From NCBI GenBank assembly GCA_022792395.1, contig JAAWAX010000031.1:1-48097 (forward strand): DNA of 48,097 nucleotides, in the 5' to 3' direction. This document shows, piece after piece, positions 27,639 to 37,333 of this stretch (position 1 is its first letter; every line of letters begins with the position of its first letter). The notes under the pieces are model-generated. The model had not been told where the DNA came from, ran no database searches, and saw only the letters and a list, made by a program, of their open reading frames with translations. The position numbers were made by a program, and so were the translations under genes. This DNA is from Clostridia bacterium (lineage in GTDB: Bacteria; Bacillota; Clostridia; TANB77; CAG-508).

Positions 27639-29963
27639 TTGCCTAGCGAAATCGAGAAAAACATAAGTATGGAAGAAAAATTAGAATATTTAGGATTGAA
27701 TTTAGGAAAGATACCAGTTGGTTTAAAAAAATTTGAACCATTAGAATTTAGAATCCCTAAATTTTACGAAGAAAAACAATGTAGACAATATCGTTATATT
27801 CCAGTAAAAGACATACAAATTTTATTATCACCAACAAATCGCCTAGATGAACTAGAAGAAAGATATAGAAAAGCAAGTCCTTTAGCAGACTATTTAGATA
27901 GTAAAACCGAAAAAAATATTTTAAAATATACCACATTTTTAAGCATGTTAAAAAAAGTAAAAATAGAAGAAATTGAACAAATAGAACAAGAACAAGAAAA
28001 TCTGGCAAAGAAGATACCTTTCAAAGTAAAATTTGAAGGAAATTATTTATGGCAAATTTATTATGCACAAAATACAGACCAATATTTCATGCTAGTACCA
28101 ACAGAAGATGTGAATTATTCAGCTTTCTTCTTTTTGTTGAAAAAACAATTAGAAAGAAAAAGAACAACCAAGATATTTGTACCAGTTATGAATGCAGAGT
28201 ATAGCCGTGAATACTTAAAAAAGGCACAATTTGCAGATATAGAAAACTATTTATGGCTATTTACTAATAATTGGCCATATGTCTACGAAGTATATGATAA
28301 AAATGATGAATTAAGTATCCAAATTGTAGGAGAAACAGAAGTTTATGAAAAAATAAGAAGCCCTTATCGAATCAAGCTAAATAATAAAGAAGAAGTGAAG
28401 CGATTTTATAGATTATTAAAAGCGATGTTTATCTTACAAACTGAATTACCACACTATTTTACTTTTAAAACAGACATTGGAAAAAAGGGAGAAATTGAAT
28501 TTTATATCGAAGATAGAAAAATAGAATATGATACCATTGCAGAATGGATTAATGATGAATGTAAACGAGGAAAAGGAAGAATACAAGAGGTAAAAGAACT
28601 GATTAAGATCAATAAAAAGAAACTAGAGCGTATAAAAGAAGAAATTGGGTTGCAAGAAATAGAATATCTTGCGAAAGAGAAACAAATTTCTACCTTTTTA
28701 GAATGTAAAAAATCTTTTTTTGGTAAATTCAAATATTATTTTAAATATAGTAAAAAGAAGAATAAAGAAGAAATACAATCAGAAGAACCAGAAGAAGCAG
28801 AAATAGAAGCAATAGAAGAAAATTCATCAGAGACGAAAGATGAGATGATGAGAAAAAGGAGAAGAAGAGAAGCACTAGATAAAGGAAATTATACTATTGA
28901 AGAATTAGTAGATATTTATAAAGAATTTGAAAAATTAGAGTATGTCATAAAAAATATCATGTTAGACTTAAATAGCTTAAAACTAAAAAAGAAAAACATG
29001 GAAAAGAAAATTGAAAATGCTACACGCTTTATTGAAGAAATTGATAGTCATAAGAAAAGCATATTTGAATTTTGGAAATATAGTAATAAAGATGCAATAG
29101 CTACCTTGCCAGAGGGAGAAGAAGAGGAAGTTAACATCATAAAAAAGATTACTAAAGTTTTTGACTATGAAGAAGATCTTGAAAAATTTGGTATTGCAAT
29201 GGATAAAATACAAAGAAAGGCACTATCACAACAAGAAACTGATAGTGTATTCATAGCTACGACTAATTTAATAGACATTATGAATCGTGTCAAGAATAAT
29301 AAAGTAGTACCAAAAGATATAACTGCTAGTTTAAGAGAACTAAAAAAAGAAGCATTAGAAGAAGAAGCATTAATAGAAAATGAAGAATTTGATATTTTTG
29401 GAGGCATTACACAAGATAAATCTAAATTATCGAAAATCAAAAATAAAAGACATAGAGAAATACCGAAAGATAAATTTGTTATTTTAGATATTACAAAATC
29501 AATGAAACAAATTGGTTATAAATTATCTTTAGAAAACGTGATAGAAAATATAAAAATTGCATTGAAGAAGGTAACATTATGTGATGATGTACCAGTCTAT
29601 AAAGCGATACAAGATGAATTATTGGATGAAAAACAAATCAATGTATTTGATATGAATCCAGAAGCAGAAATAAAAGAAACTATTAATAAAGGAAAAGATA
29701 TTATTAATTTTTATAAAATAAATCTAAAACGTGGAGTAAATGCTATCAGTTTTACGAATAGTATATTTTATGATAATCAAAATGGAACTTTGCCAATTGG
29801 TCAAGACTTATCAACTAAAATGATAGTTGATATTAGTAAAATAAATATGGAGTTGAAGAAAAAGGATTTCTTTCAAATAGTGGATTTGGAAAAAGGAAAT
29901 GATTTTTCTGATGTAACCATTAAAACCATTCAAGTTTATGAATATGAAGCAGAATTGAACTAA
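27639..29963 (+). CDS. Large coiled-coil protein of unknown function
   Basis: This 774-aa cytoplasmic protein (no signal peptide or membrane helix) starts at TTG 14 bases after AAGGAG; ATG at 27669 (MEEKLEYL) is an alternative. The N-terminal half (about residues 1-300) looks globular with aromatic patches; residues about 305-490 are helical and strongly charged; the C-terminal quarter is globular again (DKFVILDITKSMKQIGYKLS onward). I do not recognise a family. It lies between a cell-wall deacetylase and a cell-wall lysozyme. Confidence 0.6.
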   Translation: MPSEIEKNISMEEKLEYLGLNLGKIPVGLKKFEPLEFRIPKFYEEKQCRQYRYIPVKDIQILLSPTNRLDELEERYRKASPLADYLDSKTEKNILKYTTFLSMLKKVKIEEIEQIEQEQENLAKKIPFKVKFEGNYLWQIYYAQNTDQYFMLVPTEDVNYSAFFFLLKKQLERKRTTKIFVPVMNAEYSREYLKKAQFADIENYLWLFTNNWPYVYEVYDKNDELSIQIVGETEVYEKIRSPYRIKLNNKEEVKRFYRLLKAMFILQTELPHYFTFKTDIGKKGEIEFYIEDRKIEYDTIAEWINDECKRGKGRIQEVKELIKINKKKLERIKEEIGLQEIEYLAKEKQISTFLECKKSFFGKFKYYFKYSKKKNKEEIQSEEPEEAEIEAIEENSSETKDEMMRKRRRREALDKGNYTIEELVDIYKEFEKLEYVIKNIMLDLNSLKLKKKNMEKKIENATRFIEEIDSHKKSIFEFWKYSNKDAIATLPEGEEEEVNIIKKITKVFDYEEDLEKFGIAMDKIQRKALSQQETDSVFIATTNLIDIMNRVKNNKVVPKDITASLRELKKEALEEEALIENEEFDIFGGITQDKSKLSKIKNKRHREIPKDKFVILDITKSMKQIGYKLSLENVIENIKIALKKVTLCDDVPVYKAIQDELLDEKQINVFDMNPEAEIKETINKGKDIINFYKINLKRGVNAISFTNSIFYDNQNGTLPIGQDLSTKMIVDISKINMELKKKDFFQIVDLEKGNDFSDVTIKTIQVYEYEAELN

Positions 29964-30035
29964 ATAATAAAAGAAACCAAAAAAATCTCTTTTGCATATA
30001 ATGGATAAAATGATAGATAAAGGAGGTTTTTTTGT

Positions 30036-31289
30036 ATGAAAAAAATAAAACGAATATTAGTTGTTTTTATCATTTTAACCTTTCTATTTTTTGCTGATAT
30101 TAATATGACCTATGCCATAACACCAAGTTCTAATCCGCAATATCAAGGGATAGATGTCAGTAACTGGCAAGGATACATAGATTATGAGCAAGTTCGAGAA
30201 AGTGGAATTCAAGTAGTGTACATAAAGGCAAGCCAAGGCAGTAATATCAAAGATGCTTATTTTGATATCAATTATGAAAATGCAAAAGCTGAAGGGTTAA
30301 AAGTGGGATTTTATCATTTTTTAACGGCAACCAATACAGAAGAAGCAGAACAAGAAGCAAGATTTTTTGCATCTGTAATAGCTGGTAAACAACCAGACTG
30401 TAAATTAGTGATGGATTATGAAGTGTTTGGAGGAGTAAGTGTAGAAGAGTTAAATAACATAGCACAAGTTTTTTTAGAAAGTGTCAAAAGACTAACTAAT
30501 AAAGAAGTTATTGTTTATAGTGATTTATCGAATGCACAAGATAGATTTGGCAGAGAAATAGCAGACAATTATGAATTGTGGATTGCTTATTATGGTGATT
30601 ACAATAACTTAAGATATGTAGAAACTAGTTGGGAAAGATGGATTGGAGTTCAATATACCGATAGAGGAAATGTAGCAGGCATCAGAGGAAATGTAGATAG
30701 AGATTTATATACAGAAAATATATTTTTATCAGATACAAGTGAAATACCAAATACAGAAAATCCAAATGATACAATTAACACAGAAACTGTTTTCTATACT
30801 GTGCAAAGTGGAGATACGTTAGCTACGATTGCTAACCGATATGGTACTACAGTACAAGAGTTAGTAGACATTAATCAGATAGCAAATCCAAACTTAATCT
30901 ATCCAGGAGAGACCATAAGAGTTGCTACAAACTCAAGCATACATGGTTCAGAAACAAGAGGAACTGGAAGTATTATTTATACGGTGCAAAGAGGAAACAC
31001 CTTATCACAAATAGCTAGTAGTTACGGTGTGAGTGTTAATCATATAGTAGAAATGAATAACATACAAAATCCAAATTTAATTTATCCAGGAGAAAAATTA
31101 AGAATTACAGAAAGCAATAATACCAATTTAAATCCAGTGATACAAAACAATTTTTATACTGTACAAAGCGGAGATACATTGTCTAGCATTGCCAGAAGAT
31201 ATGGAGTTTCTGTTTCTTATTTAGTTAATTTAAATGGGATTCGTAATCCTAATTTGATTTATGCTGGTCAAATGCTAAAAGTTTCATAG
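30036..31289 (+). CDS. GH25 lysozyme with three LysM repeats
   Basis: This 417-aa secreted enzyme has a signal peptide (about residues 1-28). The GH25 domain follows (about 38-230), starting [11 protein letters not shown] (catalytic-barrel Asp), with FYHFLTA and the acidic MDYEVFGG strand typical of muramidases, and [12 protein letters not shown] near its end. Three LysM modules follow (about 250-295, 312-355 and 372-416), each with YTVQ(S/R)G(D/N)TL near its start and NPNLIYPG or a variant near its end. It cuts or remodels peptidoglycan. The ATG follows AAAGGAGG. Confidence 0.93.
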   Translation: MKKIKRILVVFIILTFLFFADINMTYAITPSSNPQYQGIDVSNWQGYIDYEQVRESGIQVVYIKASQGSNIKDAYFDINYENAKAEGLKVGFYHFLTATNTEEAEQEARFFASVIAGKQPDCKLVMDYEVFGGVSVEELNNIAQVFLESVKRLTNKEVIVYSDLSNAQDRFGREIADNYELWIAYYGDYNNLRYVETSWERWIGVQYTDRGNVAGIRGNVDRDLYTENIFLSDTSEIPNTENPNDTINTETVFYTVQSGDTLATIANRYGTTVQELVDINQIANPNLIYPGETIRVATNSSIHGSETRGTGSIIYTVQRGNTLSQIASSYGVSVNHIVEMNNIQNPNLIYPGEKLRITESNNTNLNPVIQNNFYTVQSGDTLSSIARRYGVSVSYLVNLNGIRNPNLIYAGQMLKVS

Positions 31290-31313
31290 ATTGGAAGAAT
31301 TTTCAAAAAAATC

Positions 31314-31342
31314 TAGACAAGGGAAAAAATATGTGCTAATAT
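31314..31342 (+). promoter_or_regulatory. Promoter for tRNA-Leu (CAA)
   Basis: TAGACA at 31314-31319 and TAATAT at 31337-31342, 17 bases apart. Confidence 0.55.
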
Positions 31343-31395
31343 ATATTAGTACATATTTTTTTATATACAGATAACTTATTAGTACAGTCAAAAAT

Positions 31396-31478
31396 GCCGA
31401 TGTGGCGGAATTGGTAGACGCACTGGATTCAAAATCCAGCGGGAAACCATGTGGGTTCGAGTCCCACCATCGGTACCA
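31396..31478 (+). tRNA. tRNA-Leu (anticodon CAA)
   Basis: The acceptor GCCGATG pairs with CATCGGT, CCA is encoded, and there is the long variable arm of a class II tRNA. The anticodon arm CTGGA-TTCAAAA-TCCAG gives CAA, and the T arm contains GGGTTCGAGTCCC. Confidence 0.95.
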
Positions 31479-31557
31479 AGTAAAAGATTTAATTACTTAA
31501 AAAATGCATAATTCTTGATAGAATAATGAAAAATAAAATTAAGGAGGAAAGAAAAGA

Positions 31558-32097
31558 ATGGAATTAAAAGGAAGTAAAACAGAACAAAATTTAATGGAGG
31601 CATTTGCAGGAGAATCACAAGCAAGAAACAAATATACTTATTTTGCAAGCAAAGCAAAAAAAGATGGATATGAGCAAATAGCAGCAATATTTCAAGAAAC
31701 AGCAGACAATGAAATGGCACATGCAAAAATTTGGTTTAAACTATTACAAGGTGGGGACATTAAAACAACAGCAGAAAACTTAAAAGCAGCAGCAGAAGGA
31801 GAAAACTATGAATGGACAGATATGTATGACAGAATGGCAAAAGAAGCAAAAGAAGAAGGATTTGACCATATTGCTTATCTTTTTGCAGAAGTTGCAAAAA
31901 TAGAAAAAGAGCATGAAGAAAGATACAAAAAATTATTAGAGAATGTTGAAGATGGACTAGTATTTAGCCGTGATGGAGATAAAATTTGGAAATGTAGAAA
32001 TTGTGGACATATTGTAATTGGAAAACAAGCACCAGAAATTTGTCCAGTATGTAGCCATCCAAAAGCATATTTTGAAATTAAAGCAGAGAATTATTAA
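31558..32097 (+). CDS. Rubrerythrin
   Basis: This 179-aa protein has an N-terminal ferritin-like diiron domain (residues 1-135) with the Glu ligands in [24 protein letters not shown] and IEKEHEERY, and a C-terminal rubredoxin-like domain ([12 protein letters not shown] and [11 protein letters not shown]). It reduces peroxide in anaerobes. The ATG follows AAGGAGGAAAG. It is monocistronic with a downstream terminator. Confidence 0.95.
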   Translation: MELKGSKTEQNLMEAFAGESQARNKYTYFASKAKKDGYEQIAAIFQETADNEMAHAKIWFKLLQGGDIKTTAENLKAAAEGENYEWTDMYDRMAKEAKEEGFDHIAYLFAEVAKIEKEHEERYKKLLENVEDGLVFSRDGDKIWKCRNCGHIVIGKQAPEICPVCSHPKAYFEIKAENY

Positions 32098-32103
32098 TAA
32101 GAT

Positions 32104-32142
32104 AAAAAAAGCTCTATTCAAAAATGAATAGGGTTTTTATTT
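32104..32142 (+). terminator. Terminator after the rubrerythrin gene
   Basis: CTCTATTCA pairs with TGAATAGGG around AAAA, followed by a T-run. Confidence 0.8.
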
Positions 32143-32308
32143 TGACACAAAATAAAAGGATTTGAAGAAGAAAACCTTATTATATTTATAAAAATCACTT
32201 GAAAATAGAGGTAAAAAATCATATAATAAGAAACAACAAAAAACGGAATAACAATTAAAATAGTAAGATGAAGTAGAAGGCTAAAAATAGCCAATAAAGG
32301 AGAAGAAA

Positions 32309-33064
32309 ATGCCTAAATTTTTTGTAGATAATCAAAACATACAAAATAACGAAATAAGAATTATAGGAGAAGATGTAAACCATATAAAAAACGTATTAAG
32401 AAAGAGAATAGGAGAAAAAATAGTCTTATGTAACATTGATACTTCAAAAGATTATTCATGTGAGATTACTAAATTAGAAGAAACTGCAATAACTTGTAAT
32501 ATAGTAAAAGAATTAGAAACAAATTCAGAATCTAATATAAAAGTAACAATTTTACAAGGTTTGCCGAAAGCAGATAAAATGGAACTAATTATTCAGAAGT
32601 CAGTAGAACTTGGAGTTTATAATATTGTACCAATTGAAATGAAACGATGCGTTGTTAAATTAAATGACAAAGAGAAAAGCAAAAAAATAGAAAGGTGGCA
32701 AAAGATAGCAGAAGTAGCAGCCAAACAAAGTGGAAGAAATAGAATTCCTGAAATAAAAAAAATAGAATCTATCAAAAATATTTGTCATTTGTGCCAAGAA
32801 TATGATATAGTATTAGTGGCTTATGAAAAAGAAATGGAAAATAAATTAAGATATGAATTAGAAAAATTAAAAATAGCTAAAAATCATGATTTGAAAATTG
32901 CTGTTTTGATTGGTACAGAAGGTGGAATCGAAAGTTCAGAAATTGAAATATTAAAAGAAAATGGTGCAAAAATAGTAACATTGGGAAATAGAATTTTGAG
33001 AACAGAAACAGTAGCATTAAATGTATTAAGTATTATTATGTATGAACTTGATGAAATAGGATAA
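32309..33064 (+). CDS. rsmE: 16S rRNA m3U1498 methyltransferase RsmE
   Basis: This 251-aa SPOUT-family enzyme has an N-terminal PUA-like domain (VNHIKNVLRKRIGEKI) and the knotted SAM-binding core with IGTEGGIESSEIE and LGNRILRTETVAL near the C-terminus. It methylates U1498 of 16S rRNA using SAM. The ATG follows AAAGGAGAAGAAA. Confidence 0.93.
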   Translation: MPKFFVDNQNIQNNEIRIIGEDVNHIKNVLRKRIGEKIVLCNIDTSKDYSCEITKLEETAITCNIVKELETNSESNIKVTILQGLPKADKMELIIQKSVELGVYNIVPIEMKRCVVKLNDKEKSKKIERWQKIAEVAAKQSGRNRIPEIKKIESIKNICHLCQEYDIVLVAYEKEMENKLRYELEKLKIAKNHDLKIAVLIGTEGGIESSEIEILKENGAKIVTLGNRILRTETVALNVLSIIMYELDEIG

Positions 33065-33104
33065 AGGAAAAGAAAGTACCTAAAAATAAAAGAGGTGAAA
33101 GGAA

Positions 33105-33806
33105 ATGGCGAAACATATAAAAACAAAAGAAGATAAGAAGAAAGAGAAAAAAGAAGAGAAAAAGAAAGAAGTTCCAAAAGAAATTTCACAAGAAATTTTG
33201 AAGAAAATATTTGGAAACCTATTAAGAGCAGTAGGGATAATGGCTTATTTTATCTTATTAAATTTAGCTCATTCTACAATGCGACAAGAAAGACTAGTAG
33301 GAGACATTGAAGTATTTGCAGGGACATTTTTAATAGTAGGAATTATATTTCTAGAAAAAGCTTATCACAGAGATAATACTAGTATAGGAATAATAGGAAT
33401 TGAATTTTTATTTTTGTCTTTACATAGTTTATCAATTATGCATGTAATTACTTTATTTAAATATGATTTTAGGATTTATTTATTAACTTCTTCTTATCTA
33501 TTTGCTATTTATTATGTTTTAAAAGCAATCATATTATATACTAAAGGAAGAAAAGATTATTTAGATAGTTTAAGCGATATCTCTGAAATTGTAAAAAAAG
33601 AAGAACCAATAAAAAAAGAAGCGAAAAAGAGAAAAGAAGAAATAAGAGAAAACATAGATGAAGAAGAGGAGAAAAAAGAAGAAATATTAGAAACTGAAAT
33701 TGAAAAGACAATCGAAAAAGTGGAGCAAAGTGAATTTCAACAAGTAAATAAAGGGAAGAGATTAAAAAAGAATAGAAACAAAAGGGGAAAAAAGAAAAAG
33801 AGATAA
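33105..33806 (+). CDS. Membrane protein with charged termini, unknown function
   Basis: This 233-aa protein has a very basic N-terminal 30 residues, about four membrane segments (about residues 42-155) and a long Lys/Glu-rich cytoplasmic tail that ends in a polybasic run. The start follows AGAGGTGAAAGGAA. I do not recognise the family. It sits between rsmE and the yicC cluster and may be cotranscribed with both. Confidence 0.55.
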   Translation: MAKHIKTKEDKKKEKKEEKKKEVPKEISQEILKKIFGNLLRAVGIMAYFILLNLAHSTMRQERLVGDIEVFAGTFLIVGIIFLEKAYHRDNTSIGIIGIEFLFLSLHSLSIMHVITLFKYDFRIYLLTSSYLFAIYYVLKAIILYTKGRKDYLDSLSDISEIVKKEEPIKKEAKKRKEEIRENIDEEEEKKEEILETEIEKTIEKVEQSEFQQVNKGKRLKKNRNKRGKKKKR

Positions 33807-33820
33807 GGAATGGGATTAAG

Positions 33821-34696
33821 ATGATTAAAAGTATGACAGGATATGGCAAAGCCAATCTAGTTAAAAAGGAAAGAGAATATCAAATTGAAATAAAAAGTGT
33901 GAATCATAGATATTTAGATATATCTGTAAAAATGCCAAGAGTTTTAACCTATTTGGAAGAAGAAGTAAAAAAAGAAATTGCCACTAAAATAAAAAGAGGA
34001 AAAATCGATGTGTTTGTTACTTTTCAAAACAATTCTACAGAAGGAAAAGAGATAAAAATAAATAGTGAAATTGCTAAAATTTATATTGATGAACTAAAGA
34101 AACTTGCAAAACAAGAAGAAATTTTAGCCAATATTGAAGTTACAGAAATATCTAAATTGCCAGATGTTTTGAGCATTCAAAACAAACAAGAAGATGAAAC
34201 AATAAAAAATGAATTGTTAGAAGTAGTCAAAGATGCAACTGAAAGTTTAGTACAGATGAGAAGTATAGAAGGTAGTAAAATAGCAGAGGACTTAATAACA
34301 AGAGTAAAAGCAATTCAAAAGAAAGTAAAAGAAATATCTTTACTTTCTACTGGACTTATTGAAGAATATGTAGTAAAATTAGAGGGTAGAATAAAGGAAA
34401 TACTAAAAAATCAAGAAGTAGATGAATCTCGACTAGCACAAGAAGTAGTTATATATGCAGATAAATGTTCAGTAGAGGAAGAAGTTACAAGGTTAAATAG
34501 TCATATAGCACAATTTGAAAAACTTTTGTGTTCAGAAGAGGCTGTTGGAAAAAAATTGGATTTTATAATTCAAGAAATGAACCGAGAGACAAATACGATT
34601 GGCTCAAAAGCTAATAATTTAGAGATTACCAATGATGTAATTGATGTGAAAACAGAGTTGGAGAATATACGTGAGCAGATTCAAAACATCGAATAA
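33821..34696 (+). CDS. yicC: YicC/YloC-family endoribonuclease
   Basis: This 291-aa protein begins MIKSMTGYGKA, the hallmark N-terminus of the YicC family, continues with VNHRYLDISVKMP, and ends with the conserved block IQEMNRETNTIGSKANNLEI. Family members have been described as endoribonucleases in RNA turnover. It leads a yicC-remA-rpoZ-gmk cluster, the usual order in Firmicutes with rpoZ and gmk swapped. Confidence 0.9.
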   Translation: MIKSMTGYGKANLVKKEREYQIEIKSVNHRYLDISVKMPRVLTYLEEEVKKEIATKIKRGKIDVFVTFQNNSTEGKEIKINSEIAKIYIDELKKLAKQEEILANIEVTEISKLPDVLSIQNKQEDETIKNELLEVVKDATESLVQMRSIEGSKIAEDLITRVKAIQKKVKEISLLSTGLIEEYVVKLEGRIKEILKNQEVDESRLAQEVVIYADKCSVEEEVTRLNSHIAQFEKLLCSEEAVGKKLDFIIQEMNRETNTIGSKANNLEITNDVIDVKTELENIREQIQNIE

Positions 34697-34818
34697 ATTT
34701 TGAAGATAATTGTATTTGAGGTCGTTAAACTTCGCTTTTAATTTAATCAACGTGCCAACGCACGCCTCACAAATTAAAACCTTGTTTGCCTACTCAAATA
34801 ACAATTCTTTTCAAAATT
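34696..34818. repeat. Inverted-repeat element A between yicC and remA
   Basis: An imperfect inverted pair of about 25 bp (34696-34720 and 34793-34818) brackets a 72-bp core with a small hairpin (CGTGCCAACGCACG). The left arm begins at the last base of the yicC stop codon. The right arm (CAAATAACAATTCTTTTCAA) is nearly the same as the right arm of the element at 35101-35230. Confidence 0.6.
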
Positions 34819-34855
34819 ATGAATATAGAAATAATAGAGAAAGGGAGGAATGAAA

Positions 34856-35113
34856 ATGCAATTAGTAAATATAGGTTTTGGAAATATTGTATCATCAGAA
34901 AGAATTGTTGCAATTGTAAGCCCAGAATCAGCACCTATCAAAAGAATGGTGCAAGAAGCAAAAGATAATAAAACAGCAGTAGATGCAACCTATGGAAGAA
35001 GAACAAGGGCTGTATTAATTATGGATTCAGGGCATATTATATTATCAGCTGTTCAACCTGAAACAGTTGGGGGGAGAATTGATAAATCAATTTCTCAAGA
35101 ATTTGAAAGATAA
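34856..35113 (+). CDS. remA: RemA-like regulator (DUF370)
   Basis: This 85-aa protein ([20 protein letters not shown]) closely matches RemA, the DNA-binding activator of biofilm matrix genes in Bacillus: [34 protein letters not shown] and [12 protein letters not shown] are the conserved blocks. ATG at 34856 is preferred over ATG at 34850 because the SD (GGGAGGA) is then seven bases away. The role in this organism is inferred. Confidence 0.92.
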   Translation: MQLVNIGFGNIVSSERIVAIVSPESAPIKRMVQEAKDNKTAVDATYGRRTRAVLIMDSGHIILSAVQPETVGGRIDKSISQEFER

Positions 35114-35230
35114 TTATCATTTTGCTAAAGCTGTTTGAACGAAGTGAGTTACAGATTTAGTATGCAGTTTGCATAGCAAACTGTATTCATTAGGAATAGC
35201 CTAGCCAAATAACAATTCTTTTTCAAATTA
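35101..35230. repeat. Inverted-repeat element B between remA and rpoZ
   Basis: The left arm (35101-35123) overlaps the remA 3' end, and the right arm (35216-35230) continues AACAATTCTTTTTCAAA, similar to element A. The core contains a strong hairpin (CAGTTTGC with GCAAACTG). Confidence 0.55.
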
Positions 35231-35259
35231 ATCTGAAATAAAAGAAAGGGAGAATTAAA

Positions 35260-35448
35260 ATGATAGTAAAACCAACCGTAGGTCAATTATTGACCAAAGC
35301 ACAAAACAGATATGAATTAGTAATCGCAACAGCGAGAAGAGCAAGACAAATCGCAGCAGGAGATGAAGCAAAAACAAAGGCAAAAGAAGAATCACCAGTA
35401 ACTTTAGCTGCCAATGAAATAGCGGAGGGGAAGGTAACAATATGTTAG
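35260..35448 (+). CDS. rpoZ: RNA polymerase omega subunit
   Basis: This 62-aa protein has the omega core NRYELVIATARRARQIAAG followed by a typical hydrophilic region and the PVTLAANEIAEGKV end. It helps RNA polymerase assembly. An AAAGGGAGAA stretch precedes the ATG. Its stop overlaps the gmk start by seven bases, so the two are translationally coupled. Confidence 0.9.
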   Translation: MIVKPTVGQLLTKAQNRYELVIATARRARQIAAGDEAKTKAKEESPVTLAANEIAEGKVTIC

Positions 35449-36011
35449 TCATACTATCTGGAGTAGCAGGAGCAGGAAAAGATACCATAAAAAAAGAACT
35501 AATCAAAAGGATGGAAAATGTAGAATCACTTCCATCTTTTACTTCTAGACCAATGAGAGAAGGCGATATAGAAGGACAAACTTATAATTTTGTAACCAGA
35601 GAAGAATTTGAAGAAATGATAAAAAACGAAGAGTTTTATGAATATGATATCCATCATAATCAATACTATGGAACTTCCAGAAAGCTATTAAACGAAAAAA
35701 TTAAGAGTGGAAAAATTATCGTAAAAGATATTGATGTAAATGGAACCGAACATTTGAAAGAATTGTTGAAAGAAGATACTAGAGTAGTTACTATCTTTTT
35801 AAGAGTTCCGAAAGAGGAATTAAAAAAACGACTAGAAGCTAGAATAGACAAGCCTAGTCCAGCAGAAGTTATATTAAGATTAAATCGATTTGATTATGAA
35901 GAATCAAGAATTAATTTATATGATTATGTATTAAAAAATAATGATTTAGAAAAAACAGTAAAAATTATTGAAACAATTATAGAATGTGAACAAAGAATGG
36001 AAAAGGAGTAG
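35442..36011 (+). CDS. gmk: Guanylate kinase
   Basis: This 189-aa enzyme phosphorylates GMP to GDP. The P-loop is SGVAGAGKDTIKKEL, slightly unlike the usual GPSGVGKGT. The GMP-binding block is FTSRPMREGDIEGQTYNFVT followed by YGTSRK, and LRVPKEELKKRLEAR is near the C-terminus. The SD (GGAGGGGAAGG) lies inside rpoZ. Confidence 0.92.
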   Translation: MLVILSGVAGAGKDTIKKELIKRMENVESLPSFTSRPMREGDIEGQTYNFVTREEFEEMIKNEEFYEYDIHHNQYYGTSRKLLNEKIKSGKIIVKDIDVNGTEHLKELLKEDTRVVTIFLRVPKEELKKRLEARIDKPSPAEVILRLNRFDYEESRINLYDYVLKNNDLEKTVKIIETIIECEQRMEKE

Positions 36012-36019
36012 CATAGTAT

Positions 36020-36959
36020 ATGGAAGAAAAATTTCTGCATACAATTATAAGAGAATTATGTTCTGAAATGAACATTAAAATGGAAAAATTATCTTATGAT
36101 TGGATTTTACAACTTTCTAAAGAGGGAAAAGTAAGACATATTAAAGGCTACCATTTTGATAATAATTCACAAGCTACAGGCGAGATAGTAGATGATAAAT
36201 ATGCTACTTATGAAGTGTTAAAATCTCAAAACATACCAGTAATCGACCATACTATGATATTCAATCCTGCTATAAGAGGAAAATTTATTCCTAAAGAAGG
36301 TATTTGGAATACAGTTGTAACTGAATTTTCAAAACATGGAAAATTAGTAGTAAAGCCTAATAGCGAATATCAAGGTATGGGAATTGAACTTTGTCATACT
36401 TTAAGAGAAGCAGAAATTGCCATTCAAAAATTATTTAATCAAAATAACACTTCTGTAAGTATTTGTCCGTATTATGATATCCAAAAAGAGTATAGAACTT
36501 TTTATTTAAATGGAGAAGTACTTTTAATTTATGGCAAAACAAAACCTTTTGTAATGGGAGATGGAAAATCAACAATTAAAAAATTGGTAGAGGCATTGCA
36601 CTTGCCTAATAAAGAGGGAGTACAAGATAATTTAAAATTGCTAGATATGACTTATGTGCCAAAAGAAGGAGAAAAAGTAGAAATCTCTTGGAAACATAAT
36701 TTGAGTGGAGGAGCAAAACCTAGTATATTAGAAAAAGGAGAACTATATCAAAGAATTGAAGAATTAGCAATTAAGACAGGAAAAGCTATGAACATGAATT
36801 TTGCTACCATTGATATTATTCAAACGAAAGATAACAATTTATATGTGATGGAAATGAATTCAGGAGTTTGTGCCGATATTTTTGCTGGAACACTTGAAGG
36901 ACGGTTATGATATGATTAAAGATATTTATAGAAAAGCTATAGAAAGTATGTTTGAATAG
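36020..36959 (+). CDS. ATP-grasp ligase of the RimK/cyanophycin-synthetase type, one CGG +1 site
   Basis: The protein reads EEKFLHTIIRELCSEM at the start and carries ATP-grasp elements: VVKPNSEYQGMGIEL (nucleotide Lys), EYRTFYLNGEVLLIYGK, GDGKSTIKKLVEAL (as in cyanophycin-synthetase-like enzymes) and the Mg-ligand strand YVMEMNSGVCAD. The zero frame ends three codons after CGG at 36902 (GR-L-stop). Skipping the C at 36902 gives FAGTLEGGYDMIKDIYRKAI and a stop at 36959, restoring the helical C-terminus usual in this family (312 aa). This is the CGGT example. It probably forms a peptide-like bond with ATP; substrate unknown. Confidence 0.85.
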
Positions 36960-36977
36960 AAAACAGTAAAATAAAAG

Positions 36978-36999
36978 GATGAGATTTTCATCTTTTTTT
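36978..36999 (+). terminator. Terminator after the ATP-grasp gene
   Basis: GATGA and TCATC pair around GATTT, followed by a T-run. Confidence 0.7.
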
Positions 37000-37106
37000 A
37001 TTGTATAGGAAAAATCGAAGATTTTGACTATACAAGAATAATAAATTAAAGACACAACAAATAAACCTTAAACTAAAAGGTGTCAAATGGAAATATATGT
37101 AAATAG

Positions 37107-37331
37107 CTAATTGCCATCGTAAGAATATTCAATTCCAGTATATCCGATGAAATATACTGGTTTCATTAAGCTACCACACTTTTCACAATCAAACATAGGA
37201 GGATAAAGAGGGTCACCAGGATCCATCATATCCATTTGTAAAACAATTTTAGTAGGAATTTTTTCACGGCACTTACATTGGGTGCAAATAAATTCTGTAT
37301 ATGTTGGTCTTTTAATTTTCAAACTAATCAC
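37107..37331 (-). CDS. Small zinc-ribbon protein next to the IS91-like transposase
   Basis: This 74-aa protein has two Cys pairs (CTQCKC and CEKCGS) that would bind zinc. It starts two bases after the transposase stop on the same strand, so it is probably cotranscribed as an accessory gene of the element. Its function is not known to me. Confidence 0.6.
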   Translation of the reverse strand: MISLKIKRPTYTEFICTQCKCREKIPTKIVLQMDMMDPGDPLYPPMFDCEKCGSLMKPVYFIGYTGIEYSYDGN

Positions 37332-37333
37332 CT

